Positions 1-11,247 of a stretch of 64,000 nt of DNA are shown piece after piece. The stretch is taken from positions 2,232,001-2,296,000 of the forward strand of contig CM066288.1 in assembly GCA_033816765.1 (NCBI GenBank), given 5' to 3'. The translations under genes were made by a program, and so were the position numbers. Position 1 is the first letter of the stretch. Each line of letters starts with the position of its first letter. This DNA comes from Nothopassalora personata (taxonomy: Eukaryota; Ascomycota; Dothideomycetes; Mycosphaerellales; Mycosphaerellaceae). Under the pieces are notes generated by a model. It saw nothing but the letters and a program-made list of their open reading frames with translations. It did not search any database and was not told the origin of the DNA.

Positions 1-803
1 AGACGGACAAACCGAAAGGATGAATTAAACGCTAGAACAATACCTACGACACTACATCAATTATGCATAAGACAACTAGGTCTCATTACTACTAATAGCG
101 CAGATTGTACTAAACAACTACAAATTAGAGACAACTTTAACGACACCATTTTATGCGAACTTTAGTAAAGATCCTAACCTATTTAGAACACCTGGATCCC
201 ACCTATAAGCCGAAAGAGCAATCGTAACGACGGATACTCTTAAGGAAGTACATAAAGAAACACGTAAGGCGATTGAAGATGCATAACATAAACTGTCTTA
301 ATAACGGTAGGATACGAGAAAAATAGCACCTCTACTAAAAGAGGGGGATAAGGTCTATCTCCTTATAAAAAACTTAAGAATAAGAAGATAGACTAAGAAA
401 CTGGATTACGTTAAGGTCGGACTATTTTTTATCGACAAAGTTATAGGACTAGTTAACTACCGCCTACGACTACCACTAGACGCAAGAATCCACCTAGTCT
501 TCTATATCTCTAAGTTGGAACCCGTAGACGCCGAAACACCCTACTAGGAGAGCTTCTATTTCGAACCGGAAGCAGAAAACGAATTCGAAGTCGAAAGAAT
601 CCTAGATAAGAAAGGTTAGCGATACCTTGTTAAATAGAAAGGATACGACGAATTAGAAAATACCTAGGAACTAGAAAAGAACCTACAAAACTGTTAACAA
701 AAGATCCGAGAATATTATAAGAAAAACAAAGACCTACAAGTTAACTAGTAGGGAGTAGTTCGGGTACCTCCTAGAACTCGTTACCGAGACCCTTAATAGC
801 ACC

Positions 804-1298
804 CTATGTGCCTAGTAACAAGTTGAGAGCTAGACCCTTATAAGGGATATCCGAAGGAAGTAAAGAAGCCTCTTCTATCTCCTACTCCTCGATCTCCCTT
901 TCCTTAACGGAAATCGCCTCCTCGGTACGACGATCTACTAGATCTATCTACTAACGCAAGCGCTCCTCGCGCGCGCGAGTAATCTTTAGATCCTCGAGAG
1001 CCTTCTTATAAACCCGCATCGCCTCCTCCTAAGCGGACCGAGACTCCTAGATTTTCTAACGAAGACGAGCCTTCTCCTCTACTAATCTCTTAAACTCCGA
1101 CTAAGTTACTCTTACATCGCACCTTTAGCCGCGACGAAGATACTTACTACACTTCCCGGAACGAATATGCACCTTACACACGCGACTATGCTTTTCACAC
1201 GTTAAGCATTTCTTAACTATAACTTCTCCCGCGGATTTAACGAACTCGTAGAGACGGCGGCGACGGATAGTACTAGAAGGGCGTTAGTAGATAGGCAT
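804..1298 (-). pseudogene. Opposite-strand ORF of gypsy copy A: Zn(II)2Cys6-like cluster plus coiled coil
   Basis: Read on the minus strand from an ATG at 1298 there is one continuous frame of about 165 codons, broken only by TAG/TAA codons of the RIP type. The N-terminal third contains Cys-x2-Cys-x6-Cys-x8-Cys-x2-Tyr-x6-Cys. The Tyr codon TAT is one TG-to-TA change from a Cys codon, so the original pattern would be that of a fungal Zn(II)2Cys6 binuclear cluster, followed by an Arg/Lys-rich stretch ending CDVR. The remainder is rich in Glu, Lys, Arg and Leu and looks like a coiled coil. The ORF lies between pol and the 3' LTR and faces pol. The same arrangement recurs at 45045-45461. The function is unknown; a DNA-binding regulator is inferred from the motif only. 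The true stop is uncertain because of RIP. Confidence 0.6.
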
Positions 1299-1389
1299 CG
1301 TAAAGGGAAGAAGCTATACGCGAATACATAGAGGATACCGTTCGTTATAAGTAAGCTTAAGGGACTAAGCTAGGCTAGAAGGGGGATAG

Positions 1390-1776
1390 TGTTACGGTTC
1401 GGTCTAAACGGCAGCCCCGACTAGACACACGAAACACTAATTACTTAGAAACACGTGATACTAATCATCTAGACGCACGTGACACTAATCACTTCACGGA
1501 CTAATTAGTGTAATTAGTATGCTTAGTAGGACTAATTAAGGTAATTATACTAAGCTATAGGCTCTACGCCGCGAATCTCCTTTATATTTAGGAACGCTAG
1601 AAACCCTTATAGTTCTAATGCGTTCAACTCATGTTACTATCTTACTAATTGGAATACAACTCTTATTCCTATTATTCATCTTCGCTTAGCTTGCTTTAGC
1701 CTCTCTAAAGAATAATACCGCTACGTAACTTAACTTATCTCTCTTTTAAGACTAGCCCTAGAACGAGACAATAACA
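1390..1776 (+). repeat. 3' LTR of gypsy copy A
   Basis: This 387-bp segment begins TGTTACGG directly after a purine-rich tract (ggggggata) and ends ATAACA. Its second half (from about 1570) is nearly identical to the LTRs at 39053-39412 and 45601-45960. Its first half (U3) is different and contains two CACGTG-bearing motifs. No matching 5' LTR is inside the window. Confidence 0.8.
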
Positions 1777-2689
1777 ATCGTCTACCGGCCGAGTACAGTA
1801 CGCTACACCTCTATAACTACTTTTGTTCGATGCGCGAGGGTAAATAAGTAAGATTTACCTATAGCAAAAGCCCTATACTATAGCGAGTTAGCGCGTTAAG
1901 ACCCGAAATAAGTCGAATATACACCTATTAAGTCTATTATATAGCGCGCAATTGCCTATCGTATCGTATACTACACCTATACCCTCTTAGGTAATTGTGC
2001 GCATCGTAGTCGCACTAGTGTAGCTATGTCGTCGTAGAGCGTAGTGTGCGCCGTGTTTATATACCTCCTCGTTAGTCTAGTCGGTCCGCGTACTACCTAT
2101 GTTTATGTCGACGTCGGGCGTAGGCGCGGGCGTACTAGTATACTTAGAGGGAATCCGATATAATCCTCCTCTTTATCGCTATCTAGAGGGTTAATGTCGA
2201 CGTCGGAGTAGCCCTCGGATAATCCTTCTAACTCTACGTCTTCGAATGCGTGTAATAAGGAGTAGTGTCGCGCGGACGGTAATTATAGGACGTTCTAATA
2301 GGTAGTGGACGCTATTGTTAATTTAATTGAAAGCGCCGAGCGTGCGCTGTCGAATGCAGTAGTTATTAAGGCGGTAGAGTAACGTAGTAATAGAGATGTA
2401 TACCTTCGAATGTAATAGTACTTGTTTATATATAGGGCTAAATTCGTATACACTAAAATAGCCCCATTTAGTCTTAGACTCGCTACGCGAATTAGCGCTC
2501 CTAGCCCTCTAATTAGCTAAACGGTGTAGAACCGTACTTAACGGAGCTAAAGCGAGCTTAAGCGAGCCTAGCGCGTACGCTAGGCGAAGCTAAAGCCAAT
2601 TCCTACGGCGAGTCTAAGTTTACTAAGGTAAAGTCGTGCCGTCGTAGCTTAATCCGAACCGTAACACTACCTAACACTACGGATAAGTC
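1777..2689. other. RIP-decayed repeat sequence, unclassified
   Basis: AT-shifted, CA/TG-poor sequence without a readable protein. On the minus strand the end at 2666 reads TGTTACGGTTCGG, the same first bases as the LTR at 1390, so an inverted LTR or LTR fragment of the same family probably ends here. A direct repeat CTACC follows 2666 and also occurs at about 2093-2097, which would fit an LTR of about 569 bp, but decay makes this boundary uncertain. Confidence 0.35.
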
Positions 2690-3312
2690 TATTCGAGATA
2701 GCGTACGGTTAGCGACCTAAGATTCCCCCTATACTAACTAGATCTCGAGACGAGACCTAGGGGGGGAAGTACTAGTAGCGGTAATAGCTACGAGTCGTAT
2801 ACGAAAACTACGCGCTATACTCGAGGAGCGATAGAAGGCTATAGTAGAAAGCTAGGCTCGCTACTATAATAAGACCTACTAAGCTAAGACCTACCGCGTA
2901 GGTAACTTAGTCCTATTATTAACGAAGAACCTTAAGTTAGTAGTGCTAAAGAAGAAGATAGGTCCGAAGTTTATCGGCCTATACCGCATTACGGACGCTA
3001 TCGGTTCGTAGGCGTACCGCCTAGCGCTACTAGCTAACTTAAGGCTCTATAACGTCTTCTATGTCTCTCTCCTCGAGCCGTATATCGGTAGCGATAAGGA
3101 TGGACCCGTACCCCCTCTAGCTAATAAGGACGGAGAGTATAAGGTAGAGGTAGTACTAGATAGGCGTAAGCGTAAGGGTAAGCTATAGTATCTAGTCTAG
3201 TAGAAGGACTAGCTAGAGAAGTATAATAGCTAGGAACCGGCGGAGGGCCTCGCGAATGCGGATCGTATAGTAGCCGACTATAAGGCGTTAAGGAGAAGTA
3301 AATAAGACTAGT
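2690..3312 (+). pseudogene. RIP-decayed gypsy pol 3' end (integrase C-terminal domain and chromodomain), copy B
   Basis: A plus-strand frame reads through the typical C-terminal part of a fungal Ty3/gypsy integrase, including the segment LLLTKNLKL and, downstream, RLYNVFYVSLLEPYIG. A chromodomain-like stretch (KVEVVLDRRKRKGKLQYLV with restored Gln) follows. Upstream pol is missing, probably cut off by the LTR-like sequence that ends at 2666. Stops are mainly TAG at expected Gln/Trp sites. This element is a different family from copy A. Confidence 0.75.
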
Positions 3313-3439
3313 ATAGGAGTACTAGAGCATAAATAAAACTTTTCTTAACTATAAATAAAACAAAAGCTAAAGAGTAGCGCGCCTACTAGGGGCTACGTAG
3401 AGTAGTAGTAGGCGAGGAGCCCGCGAGTAGCGTGTAAAG

Positions 3440-4330
3440 CGAGCGCCTTAGTTGTCGTCGCGTAGTAACTTAGGTAGGAATGCCTAGTCGGCGGCGGTAG
3501 TATTAATGTTCTACGCCTATAGGAACTAGGACTACGGTTAGTAGGGTATACGTATACGAGGAACATACGACTTACGGCGGGGCCGAGTTCGAATAGCCTA
3601 TTAAGGGCGCGGTTCTACTCCTCCTAGAGCGCGAGGGCTACGGCGGCGGGGGCGGCGGTAGTAGTAGCGGCGGTAGAAGTACGTATACGGGTTTCCCCGG
3701 TACGCTTATGCTTATAGGCATTAAACTGCCTAATAGCCTATAGAAAGGGTTAGCCGAAGTATAGGAGACGTACTAGAGCCCTCCCCCGCGAGTAGTAGTC
3801 GACTCGTAGGAGCGAAGTAGCGACTTACCTCTATAATGTCGTTACCTAGCTAGGCATATAGGCGGATCTACTCTACTAGCTCCTACTACTAGAGGTCTAT
3901 AGGCGCCTAGCCTATTATAGCCGTAAGGAAGTCGCGCTAGGAGCGCGCGGCGCGTAGGCGGCTTACTAGCGAGGCGATAGCGCAGCTAGTGTTAGGCTCG
4001 CACTTATGTCTATTACGCCTATAGCGGCCGTACTTCCTTAGGAGCTCGCCGGTAGTAACACTATTACAGTCGTCGGCCTCGTCTAGTAAGTAGTTAGTAT
4101 ACGAATCGTAGGCGGCGCGCGTAGAGACTTACCCCTAACAAAGTATAAGAGGTACCGTATATATATATTAATCCGCTACGAGAGCTTAGTAGCGGGCGAG
4201 GGCGTTAGTAGCTACGAGGGGGATGCTAGTCGCTTACGACTACTAGGCGTTCTAGGTACGTCGCGTACTAGAGCCGCCTAGCGGCGCTCGTCTTCTAAGG
4301 TACTAGTAGTACTATCGCTACTAGTACTAC
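3440..4330 (-). pseudogene. Opposite-strand coding relic downstream of gypsy copy B
   Basis: One minus-strand frame reads for several hundred bases with only RIP-type stops, centred on about 3950-4260. It includes a segment at 4000-4032 that reads K-Y-G-R-Y-R-R-N-R-H-K-C. If both Tyr codons were Cys before RIP, this gives Cys-x2-Cys-x6-Cys, the first half of a Zn(II)2Cys6 motif, with a further Cys six residues on. The second half of the motif is not evident. It sits between the chromodomain end (about 3310) and a possible LTR start (4444), the same place as the opposite-strand ORFs of the other two gypsy elements. Exact ends are not determinable. Confidence 0.35.
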
Positions 4331-4443
4331 GGGAGGAGGCGGAGCGGCTAGAGGACGGAGGCGAAGAGGGCCCGTTAGATATAATAATAATGATACTAGC
4401 GAGGCGCTTACGATAAGGGTGCGGTACGGGTACGTAGTAGTAG

Positions 4444-4868
4444 TGTAACGAAGGTAGTAAGCTAGGGAACGTACTAAGAGAATTGGGCTAGGTTAGGCTA
4501 GAGTTTTATACCCCTAACTAGCTACGTTGGTATAGTAACTAAGCCTTACTTACCTACACCTACATAACGATACGTACGTAACCCGTATGTAGGCCGCATA
4601 GTAACTATAGTTCTAGAAGTACGTAGGAACCTCTACGTAGTAACTAGCGAGCTAAGGACAGCTCGCACGAGAGGGGAGGTAATTATAAGGGGTAGCCTAG
4701 TAGCTAACCCTTATATATAGCCTTATATGTAACATACGGTCGCGACCGGCTACTAAGCCGTACGTAACACGTATACGTACACCTTACGACGCGCGATGCG
4801 TCTTAAATAAAAGGTAAGAATTAGTTTATCTACGACTAGTAGGTCGTAGGCGTACTATACATTACGAC
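4444..4868 (+). repeat. Possible 3' LTR of gypsy copy B
   Basis: The segment starts TGTAACGAAGG after GTAGTAG and could end at ATTACGACA, just before copia-like coding sequence begins. No second copy is in the window to confirm it, so this is an inference from position and terminal TG...CA. Confidence 0.25.
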
Positions 4869-4899
4869 ATCCCTTAATACCTATAGCCTAAGATCGTCT

Positions 4900-7345
4900 T
4901 AATAGCTACTTACCTTATAAATAGAACACTATCTAAGAAGTTAGGCTAGAGGACCCTATTTGACGCTACTACGGGTATTAAGCCAAGCCTTACTTACATC
5001 TATAAAATAGGTTCTAGGGTATACGCTTATAAGACGAATAAGAAAGAACGCCTACGCGCCTATAAAATAGATTCTCGATGCTACATCGGTTACTTAGTTA
5101 GATTTAAAGGTTACAACATCTACCGAATCTAGATACTATCCTATAGACAAGTTATAAGATCTAGGGATGTTACCTTTAATAAGAAGTTAAGGTACGAGGG
5201 CCTATACGACGTTAACCTCGGACTAGCTATTTAAGATAACGAGAGACTTCTATATGTCGTAGAACCTCTAAGGCTAGCCTATAAGGGACAATTTAAGGAA
5301 TTGCTATTAATAATAGACCTTTCGACTAACCCTTAAGCTTAGGGGGTAGGGGACAGTATACCTTAAGAAGAGGTAGATAAGGAAATCCTATATAATAATT
5401 CGATTGAAATGAGGGAATCGGAATTTAATTATTAATAGATACACCCCTAAACTTTGCAACTAGATCCGTAAATAGGTCTAGAAACCCAACTCTAGCTATT
5501 TAGACCATTCGTTCCTCTAGGGGATATATATAAGTTAAGAGGATTAATTAGACCTAGACCTAAAACTCTAGACTCTAAGGATACCTACGACACAATCTAT
5601 TAGAACAAGAAACCGAGGTACGACGAAGAACGAGTATACTCGATTCTTACTATTAAGAGGATTAAAGTCTTAGCTACTCTCTCGAAGGGACCTTAAGAGA
5701 GTAATACCTTAACTATATCGTCTAAAACAACTAGAATAGGGAACACACTACCCCCTAAACTAAAGCGATAGAAGGACCTTAACATATACCCTTATAGGGA
5801 AGCATTTAGGGCAGTAAGTATTAAAGAATTTAAGAAGCAATTTACGACAAACACCCTATCTTAGTATAATAAGGTCGAAGTAGTAGGACATCCAATAACG
5901 TTAATAACTTAGGTATAGAAATATAAGCTTAACTAAAACGTAGAACTCCTAAAATGCAAGGCTCGAGTATACGCTCGAGGCGATTAAAAGGACGCTATAG
6001 GGGAAACCTACGTAGTAACCCTTTATGTAAGACTCTTTAGGTATATAATAGCCCTAGTAGCCTATTTTAACCTTAAGACACTATAGATAGACGCCGTAAA
6101 CGCGTTTCTTAATGCCCCTATACTATCGCTAGTATATATATATACCCCTAAAGGATTTAAGAAGAAAGGAAAACTTCTAAGGTGCTATAAAGCCCTTTAC
6201 GGATTTAAGGAGTCCCCTCTACTATAGTATTTAGAGCTTAAAAACACCCTTAACGACCTCAGCCTATCTAAAGTTACGGACTGTCTCTTTATTAATAGGG
6301 AATTTTTAGTCCTAGTTTTCTTCTATATAGATAATATTTGCTTTACTTAGCCCTTAAAATCCGAATTAAGAGCTAAGGAGCTTATTTAAGGACTAACTAA
6401 TAAATACGAGATAAAGGTAATAGGACCTATTAAATGGTTCTACGGGATTTACATTACTCGTAATCGTTAATAGCGGATCCTTAAACTTAACTAGAAGGCC
6501 TATATCGAGAAGATTAGTTATCGCTACGGTATCTTAAGACCGGAGAAGAGGATTGAAACTCCCCTACTAGGGGGATATGTCGGCCTTAGAAATGAACTTT
6601 AGGCCACTACGGAAGAGATTAACGTTTATAGGTCCTAAGTAGGATCGGTGAACTTCGTAGCAGTAGAAACGCGCCCTAATATATCCTTTTTAGTCTCTCT
6701 TCTTTCTTAGCACCTAACTAACCCTATAAAGGAGGCTCTTAGGGTAGTAAGACACTTAATTCAATACCTTCTCTATACTACGGATTATTCGATTAAGTAC
6801 TACGGCCTACCTAAACCTTCGGACTTAACACTACTAGAATTCTATAGGGCCTTAGATGCCTTATTTACCGACGATAAGGAAACTCGTAGATTAAGTAAGG
6901 CCTTTGTCTTTTTCCTTTTTAAGGGGATTATCGACTAGAGAGCAGTTAAGTAGGGAATAGTCACGAAATCAAGCACTAAATTAGAGCTGTATGCCCTTAG
7001 TTACGCCGCCTTAGAGGTCCTATAGTAGGATAGGCTTTTTAGTGTAGTTACCCTTAAATTAGAGAATCAGATACTACTATACTATAATAACTAGTAGACT
7101 ATAAGGATTGTTAAGACCCTAAATAGTAGAATTAATACTAAGATAAGGCATGTAGACGTCTAATAATACTAGCTTAGGGAATAGTACTAAGTAGGACGTC
7201 TTAAAATTAGCTAGATAAGGACATAGGAGATAGCCGTAGACGGTCTAACTAAGGTCCTAACTCCTTAATAGCACTAGCGGTTTGTTAATCACCTTAATTT
7301 AGGAGATTAGCAAATAGGCATACCCTCGCTTTAATAGCTAGGGGG
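4900..7345 (+). pseudogene. RIP-decayed Ty1/copia pol (reverse transcriptase, RNase H; 5' truncated)
   Basis: A plus-strand frame with RIP-type stops reads the region after the copia integrase core, then the reverse transcriptase: KARVYARGD near 5965, the VNAFLNAP segment near 6095 (normally DAVNAFLN) and KALYGFKESPLL near 6190. FFYIDNI near 6315 corresponds to the catalytic Y-x-D-D site, with Asn in place of the second Asp. RNase H follows, with the ending typical of copia elements. gag, protease and most of integrase are missing at the 5' side. A purine run (CTAGGGGG) at about 7338-7345 is the likely polypurine tract. Confidence 0.85.
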
Positions 7346-7522
7346 TGCTATCTTCACTTTATTTCTAAAATAAACACTCGCAATTCATTTAGCTAGGGGC
7401 TAAGGATACCCTACCTTTATAACTAGAGAGGACTAAAGGACTTCTAAGAATAATATAAGGCCTACAACTCGTAGCAAAGCTCACCTAACGGTTATACGCA
7501 CTTATAACGTAATAACCTTACA
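7346..7522 (+). repeat. Candidate 3' LTR of the copia element
   Basis: Begins TGCTATC directly after the polypurine tract and could end CTTACA at 7522, a length usual for fungal copia LTRs. No 5' partner is in the window. Confidence 0.4.
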
Positions 7523-7559
7523 TGCTTAGCGCGAATATAGCCTATATCTAATTTCTTAA

Positions 7560-8543
7560 TCCTTCTAGTAACCCTCTCTTTTACAATCTACTTCGCACCG
7601 CCGTTAATCTCCTTACTAGGTAGCCCCTTAGCTTAGTTAGTTACCCTTTAACTACTATACTAGGGTACGACTACATCCTAGAACACTAGAACATAAGCAT
7701 TAGAACCCTTAAAATAGAGCCTATTTTAGAAGTTAAGACACCTACACTACTTAATTTAGGTCTAGTCGAGCCTAAGAATGCGCTACCTCTACTAACTACA
7801 CCTAAAGAAGAACCCTTAAACCCTAGAAATAAGTCCTCTATATCTATTAAAGAATTCTAACAACTTCTTAAGGCGAGCTAGGAGATAGGCTACGAGTCCG
7901 ATACTAAGCCGTATAGTAGCCTAAGAAAGAAGTACGGGGTAAAGAAGACCCCTATAAAAGAGGTATTAGAGGAGAAGCAAAAGGCTTAGAATAAGGCGTA
8001 TAAGGACTCTAAGTAGAAGAGCTAACTCCGAAACTACGTCTATAGGTCACTTAGGACCCTCGCTAAAGGACGAAAACCTCGCCTCCCTAAATTCAACCTT
8101 AGAGAGAAAAATAAGGCCTTTAAGCCTATCCTTAGACTTATTAAGCAATTCTTAGGCATCCGTAGCGACCTTAGTTACGATTCTAGGGTGGAAATTAATA
8201 AGTAGTCCCTAGATTAGTATAAGAGTACTACTCTAGGAAATAAGGATTATGTACCTACCTACAACATTAATAACCTTATTAAGCTGCTTTAGGGTATTTA
8301 ATAGAGCATAATCAAGTCTACTCTAAAGAAGGGAATAGCCTCTAAGAAGAGAGAGGCATCCTAAGACGAAGAAACTAATAAAGAGGAAACCCCGAAAAAG
8401 AAGATAAAGGGTACTATTACTAGTTAGGAGGGAGTTATCGAAGACCTTATCTATAAAGTTAAGGGTAACATAAATAAGGTTATAAAGGATATAAAGGTCC
8501 TTAGCGCTAAGATTACTCTACTTAGTTCCTATATAGAGTGAGG
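7560..8543 (+). pseudogene. RIP-decayed lysine-rich ORF next to a small LTR, unclassified
   Basis: From about 7700 to the TGA at 8539-8541 one plus-strand frame reads about 280 codons interrupted only by RIP-type stops. The protein would be rich in Lys, Glu, Leu and Ile. It has a basic KKK stretch near 8390 and a C-terminal heptad-like segment suggestive of a coiled coil. I recognise no pol motif, so it may be a gag-type protein or the cargo of a non-autonomous element. It ends immediately before a GAGGGGG tract and the LTR at 8547, so it belongs to the 3' end of that element. Confidence 0.4.
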
Positions 8544-8546
8544 GGG

Positions 8547-8729
8547 TGTATAAAGCGCTAGGATAATGTATAGATAGTAGGTTTTAAGGGTAATATAACC
8601 TAATTAAGTATAGTAATTACTTGTCCTTAGGAAATGAGATTAGGCACCTAAATTACAGGGATTAAGGGCCTCTTATTAAAAGAAGACTTATATAAGCACC
8701 TTAAGGGTGCCACTACTTGTAATAAAACA
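8547..8729 (+). repeat. Small LTR at the left border of the gene island
   Basis: This 183-bp segment starts TGTATAAAGC after a polypurine tract (GAGGGGG) and ends AATAAAACA. It contains a TATATAAGCACC promoter-like box and AATAAAA just before its end. RIP-type base composition stops exactly where it ends. The matching 5' LTR was not found. Confidence 0.5.
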
Positions 8730-10579
8730 TGGTTTTTCATACCCTGATTTCTAGACTTAATACCCTAGTTCCAAACTTCCATCTCTACTAGTTTCACACT
8801 TTTCCATTTCTCGACTTAGTCCCTACTTCCAAGTTCCTCTTCGTATGAACATCCCATCCCCCATCACCAGGAACCTGATATGAACGTCCACCTCTCACTT
8901 TACGAGCGGATGCGATCATTTCGACCCTTTCTGACCGTCTGTGGTCTTCTGAATGGTTTTCGTGCCGGAGTGGTTACATTGGATGGCTCTTGACCGAGCA
9001 CCGTCATGTCGTCCGTCAGTCGCAAATCATGCCAGACCCGAAAGCTCTTGTACGAAATCTTGTCGCACTCCAGTCAGATCCAGAGATATCGAATGACGAT
9101 GGAATTCGGTCTTCGGACCCGCTGGGTTTTGCCTGCTGGAAGGCATGCTCTGGAACTTCGCTGCGAGGCTTCCCGAAATGCGAGGTGCACCTACACCGTC
9201 TCAATGCGTACCACCACAGTTCAATACAGACTTCAGCGCAGCACAATCCTGTCGAATCGAGAGCTGAGCCAATAGCTGGCTCTTTGATATCCCAACCAGG
9301 CTCACACTCATGTGTCTTGCGATGCCGGGTTTCAAGGGGGGGTCGTTGTGATCATGAGCAGCAGCGCGAACGCGACGACTTCTACTAATACTCAAAAGAC
9401 ATGCATTGCTCCTAGCCCAAACCCAAGCGAACCGCTTCGATGACCACGCGTCAAAAGCCGATCCCAAAGTCTGCCTCGCTCCATGTATTGATCTCTTATC
9501 CCCCATCATCAGCAATGCCGTGGATTCGCTTCGCATCGCTCATCTGGGAAGCAGCACGAGCTGCATAATGATGGCTCTGTACGACGTCGGAACTTCGGCG
9601 CTGCCAAATATGCAGAAGCTCAAGGACCTTGCAAGACCTGTTCGATACGGAGATCGAGGAGCATTGCTTCATGATCAGGCTATGCGCCGTATCATTTCTT
9701 GGCTTCTAGCAATTATCTCGGATTGCACACTACTGCGGCTGGTGGAGGTGTATCATTCAGCACAGATTGCCCTTGGTCACATTTCTCGTGAAATCGAACA
9801 TAAGGCTTCTCATGCTGCGACTGAGATCTCCCGTAGCGTCGAAATACAGCAAGTTCAGATGCATGGCATTAGCTGACGTCTGGCGCGTTTGGCTGGACGT
9901 TATCCGCATACTCTTCGAAAAGTACGGCGCATATAGGCAAGTCGGATGTTGTCACGAATGCCTGATCACGAATAGTCTGCGTGTTCAACGCATCAGGTTA
10001 CAACGTCTGCCAACCCTGCAAAGGGCTGACGGATCTCCTTGGTTCATTCGAGAGGGCCTGTCGATATCGCCCCTTGCCTGCCTTCGGAAGCAGAGCGATG
10101 AATGACGACGTCGCTTCTTCTAAGCAGCAAGGGTCTATCTGTTCGGGTAATGTTACTCAGGGACCTGCAACACCTCCTCACTTACTCGATTCCTCGGCTG
10201 AATCGAAAGCTCTAAATCCCCAACCATTGTCGACAAATGTCTAATGAAGTGCCGCGGCTCAATCTGGCCAGCCTGACTTCAACTCGAATGCTAAACCCTC
10301 AGCTCTGTGCCAGAGAAGCAAAGGCTTCATCACCACGTGGTGTCGAAGACTTCGGGTGGGAAGGCGCTTCTCACCCTCCTACGTCTTGGGAATCGATCAT
10401 ATTGTTCCCTACCAGGTCTACCAGTGTGTCTCTTGCCATGTCTCCACCGAGCATCCGCCACGTCAGTCGTAGATTCTGTTACCTGCCGGAACGTTGCAGC
10501 AATCATGCTCACGCGAGTTGGTATATCCATAGCTGTATGTACGATCCGCCTCGCTGACATCCGAGTACAACCCGGCCTG
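8730..10579. other. Island margin without a supportable gene
   Basis: Several overlapping ORFs of 80-190 codons occur in different frames on both strands (for example 9406-9876 +). None shows a recognisable domain or a splice pattern that joins them. Their codon content shifts between frames, as in decayed coding sequence. I see nothing firm here. Confidence 0.5.
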
Positions 10580-10948
10580 TCAAGCCATGGGCGCACGCAT
10601 CAGAACTTTAAAGTGGAATTGGTAGCTTATCCCGTGCAGTCCAGTACGTCGCACTTTCGACCTCTGGAAAGATGTTGGCGAGCGCGTCTCTGCCACTGGA
10701 GACTGCCACGCCCACGGGCACCATTGGCGATAGAATGCGACGGTATCGCCGTTATAGACGACCAGAGATGTTGTCACAGCTTCACACCGGCTGTAGACGG
10801 TTTTGGTGGCATCATCTGTGTCCGTCTTACTGACCATGATGTCGTTGCAGCCAACGCTGTAGTGGCCACCACGAGGAGCTAGTTCGATTGGGCTCGCGGC
10901 GCACGTGGCAAGGACTGTTGTCTGCATGATGGCGGTTGGGCATTGCAT
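10580..10948 (-). CDS. Short ORF, possible small secreted protein
   Basis: A 122-codon minus-strand ORF. From the second Met the N-terminus (MQTTVLATCAASPIELAPR) resembles a short signal sequence followed by a polar region with three further Cys. No domain is recognised. Length, composition and the lack of a better start make this a weak prediction. It could be a decayed gene or a chance ORF, and an intron could change the C-terminus. Confidence 0.25.
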   Translation of the reverse strand: MQCPTAIMQTTVLATCAASPIELAPRGGHYSVGCNDIMVSKTDTDDATKTVYSRCEAVTTSLVVYNGDTVAFYRQWCPWAWQSPVAETRSPTSFQRSKVRRTGLHGISYQFHFKVLMRAPMA

Positions 10949-11247
10949 GATCGGTGAACGAATCGTAATGCTGTGACTCTTGGAGATGACTGTCGCGGCG
11001 AGTTGAACATTTCAATGCTCTTGAGGCATCCAGCGCGCTACTTATACATGATACTGGGCATATTGGACCGCCTGGAGCGCCTCTCCAGCATCAAATGAGA
11101 AAGGTCAGATTCCACTTCTAATGCAACACTGTGGAGCGGCGGCCGATTCACTTGCGCATGGTCCATATTGAGACAGTTAAGTGTATGTAAGTCTGCAACA
11201 AACTTCTGCCACCCGTGTGGTAAGCCTTCAGCATCGATGCTAATGTG

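Larger units (their letters stand above)
1..1776 (+). mobile_element. 3' part of a RIP-decayed Ty3/gypsy LTR retrotransposon (copy A)
   Basis: The first ~720 bases match, base for base over long stretches, the end of pol in the complete gypsy element at 39053-45960 (compare from 44106 onward). They encode the integrase C-terminus and a chromodomain-like tail, with stops where Gln or Trp codons would stand. The element continues through an opposite-strand ORF and ends in an LTR at 1390-1776. The 5' part lies outside the window. CA and TG are almost absent, as expected after RIP. It is a relative, not an identical copy, of the element at 39 kb, because the U3 part of the LTR and the region just after pol differ. 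Confidence 0.85.
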
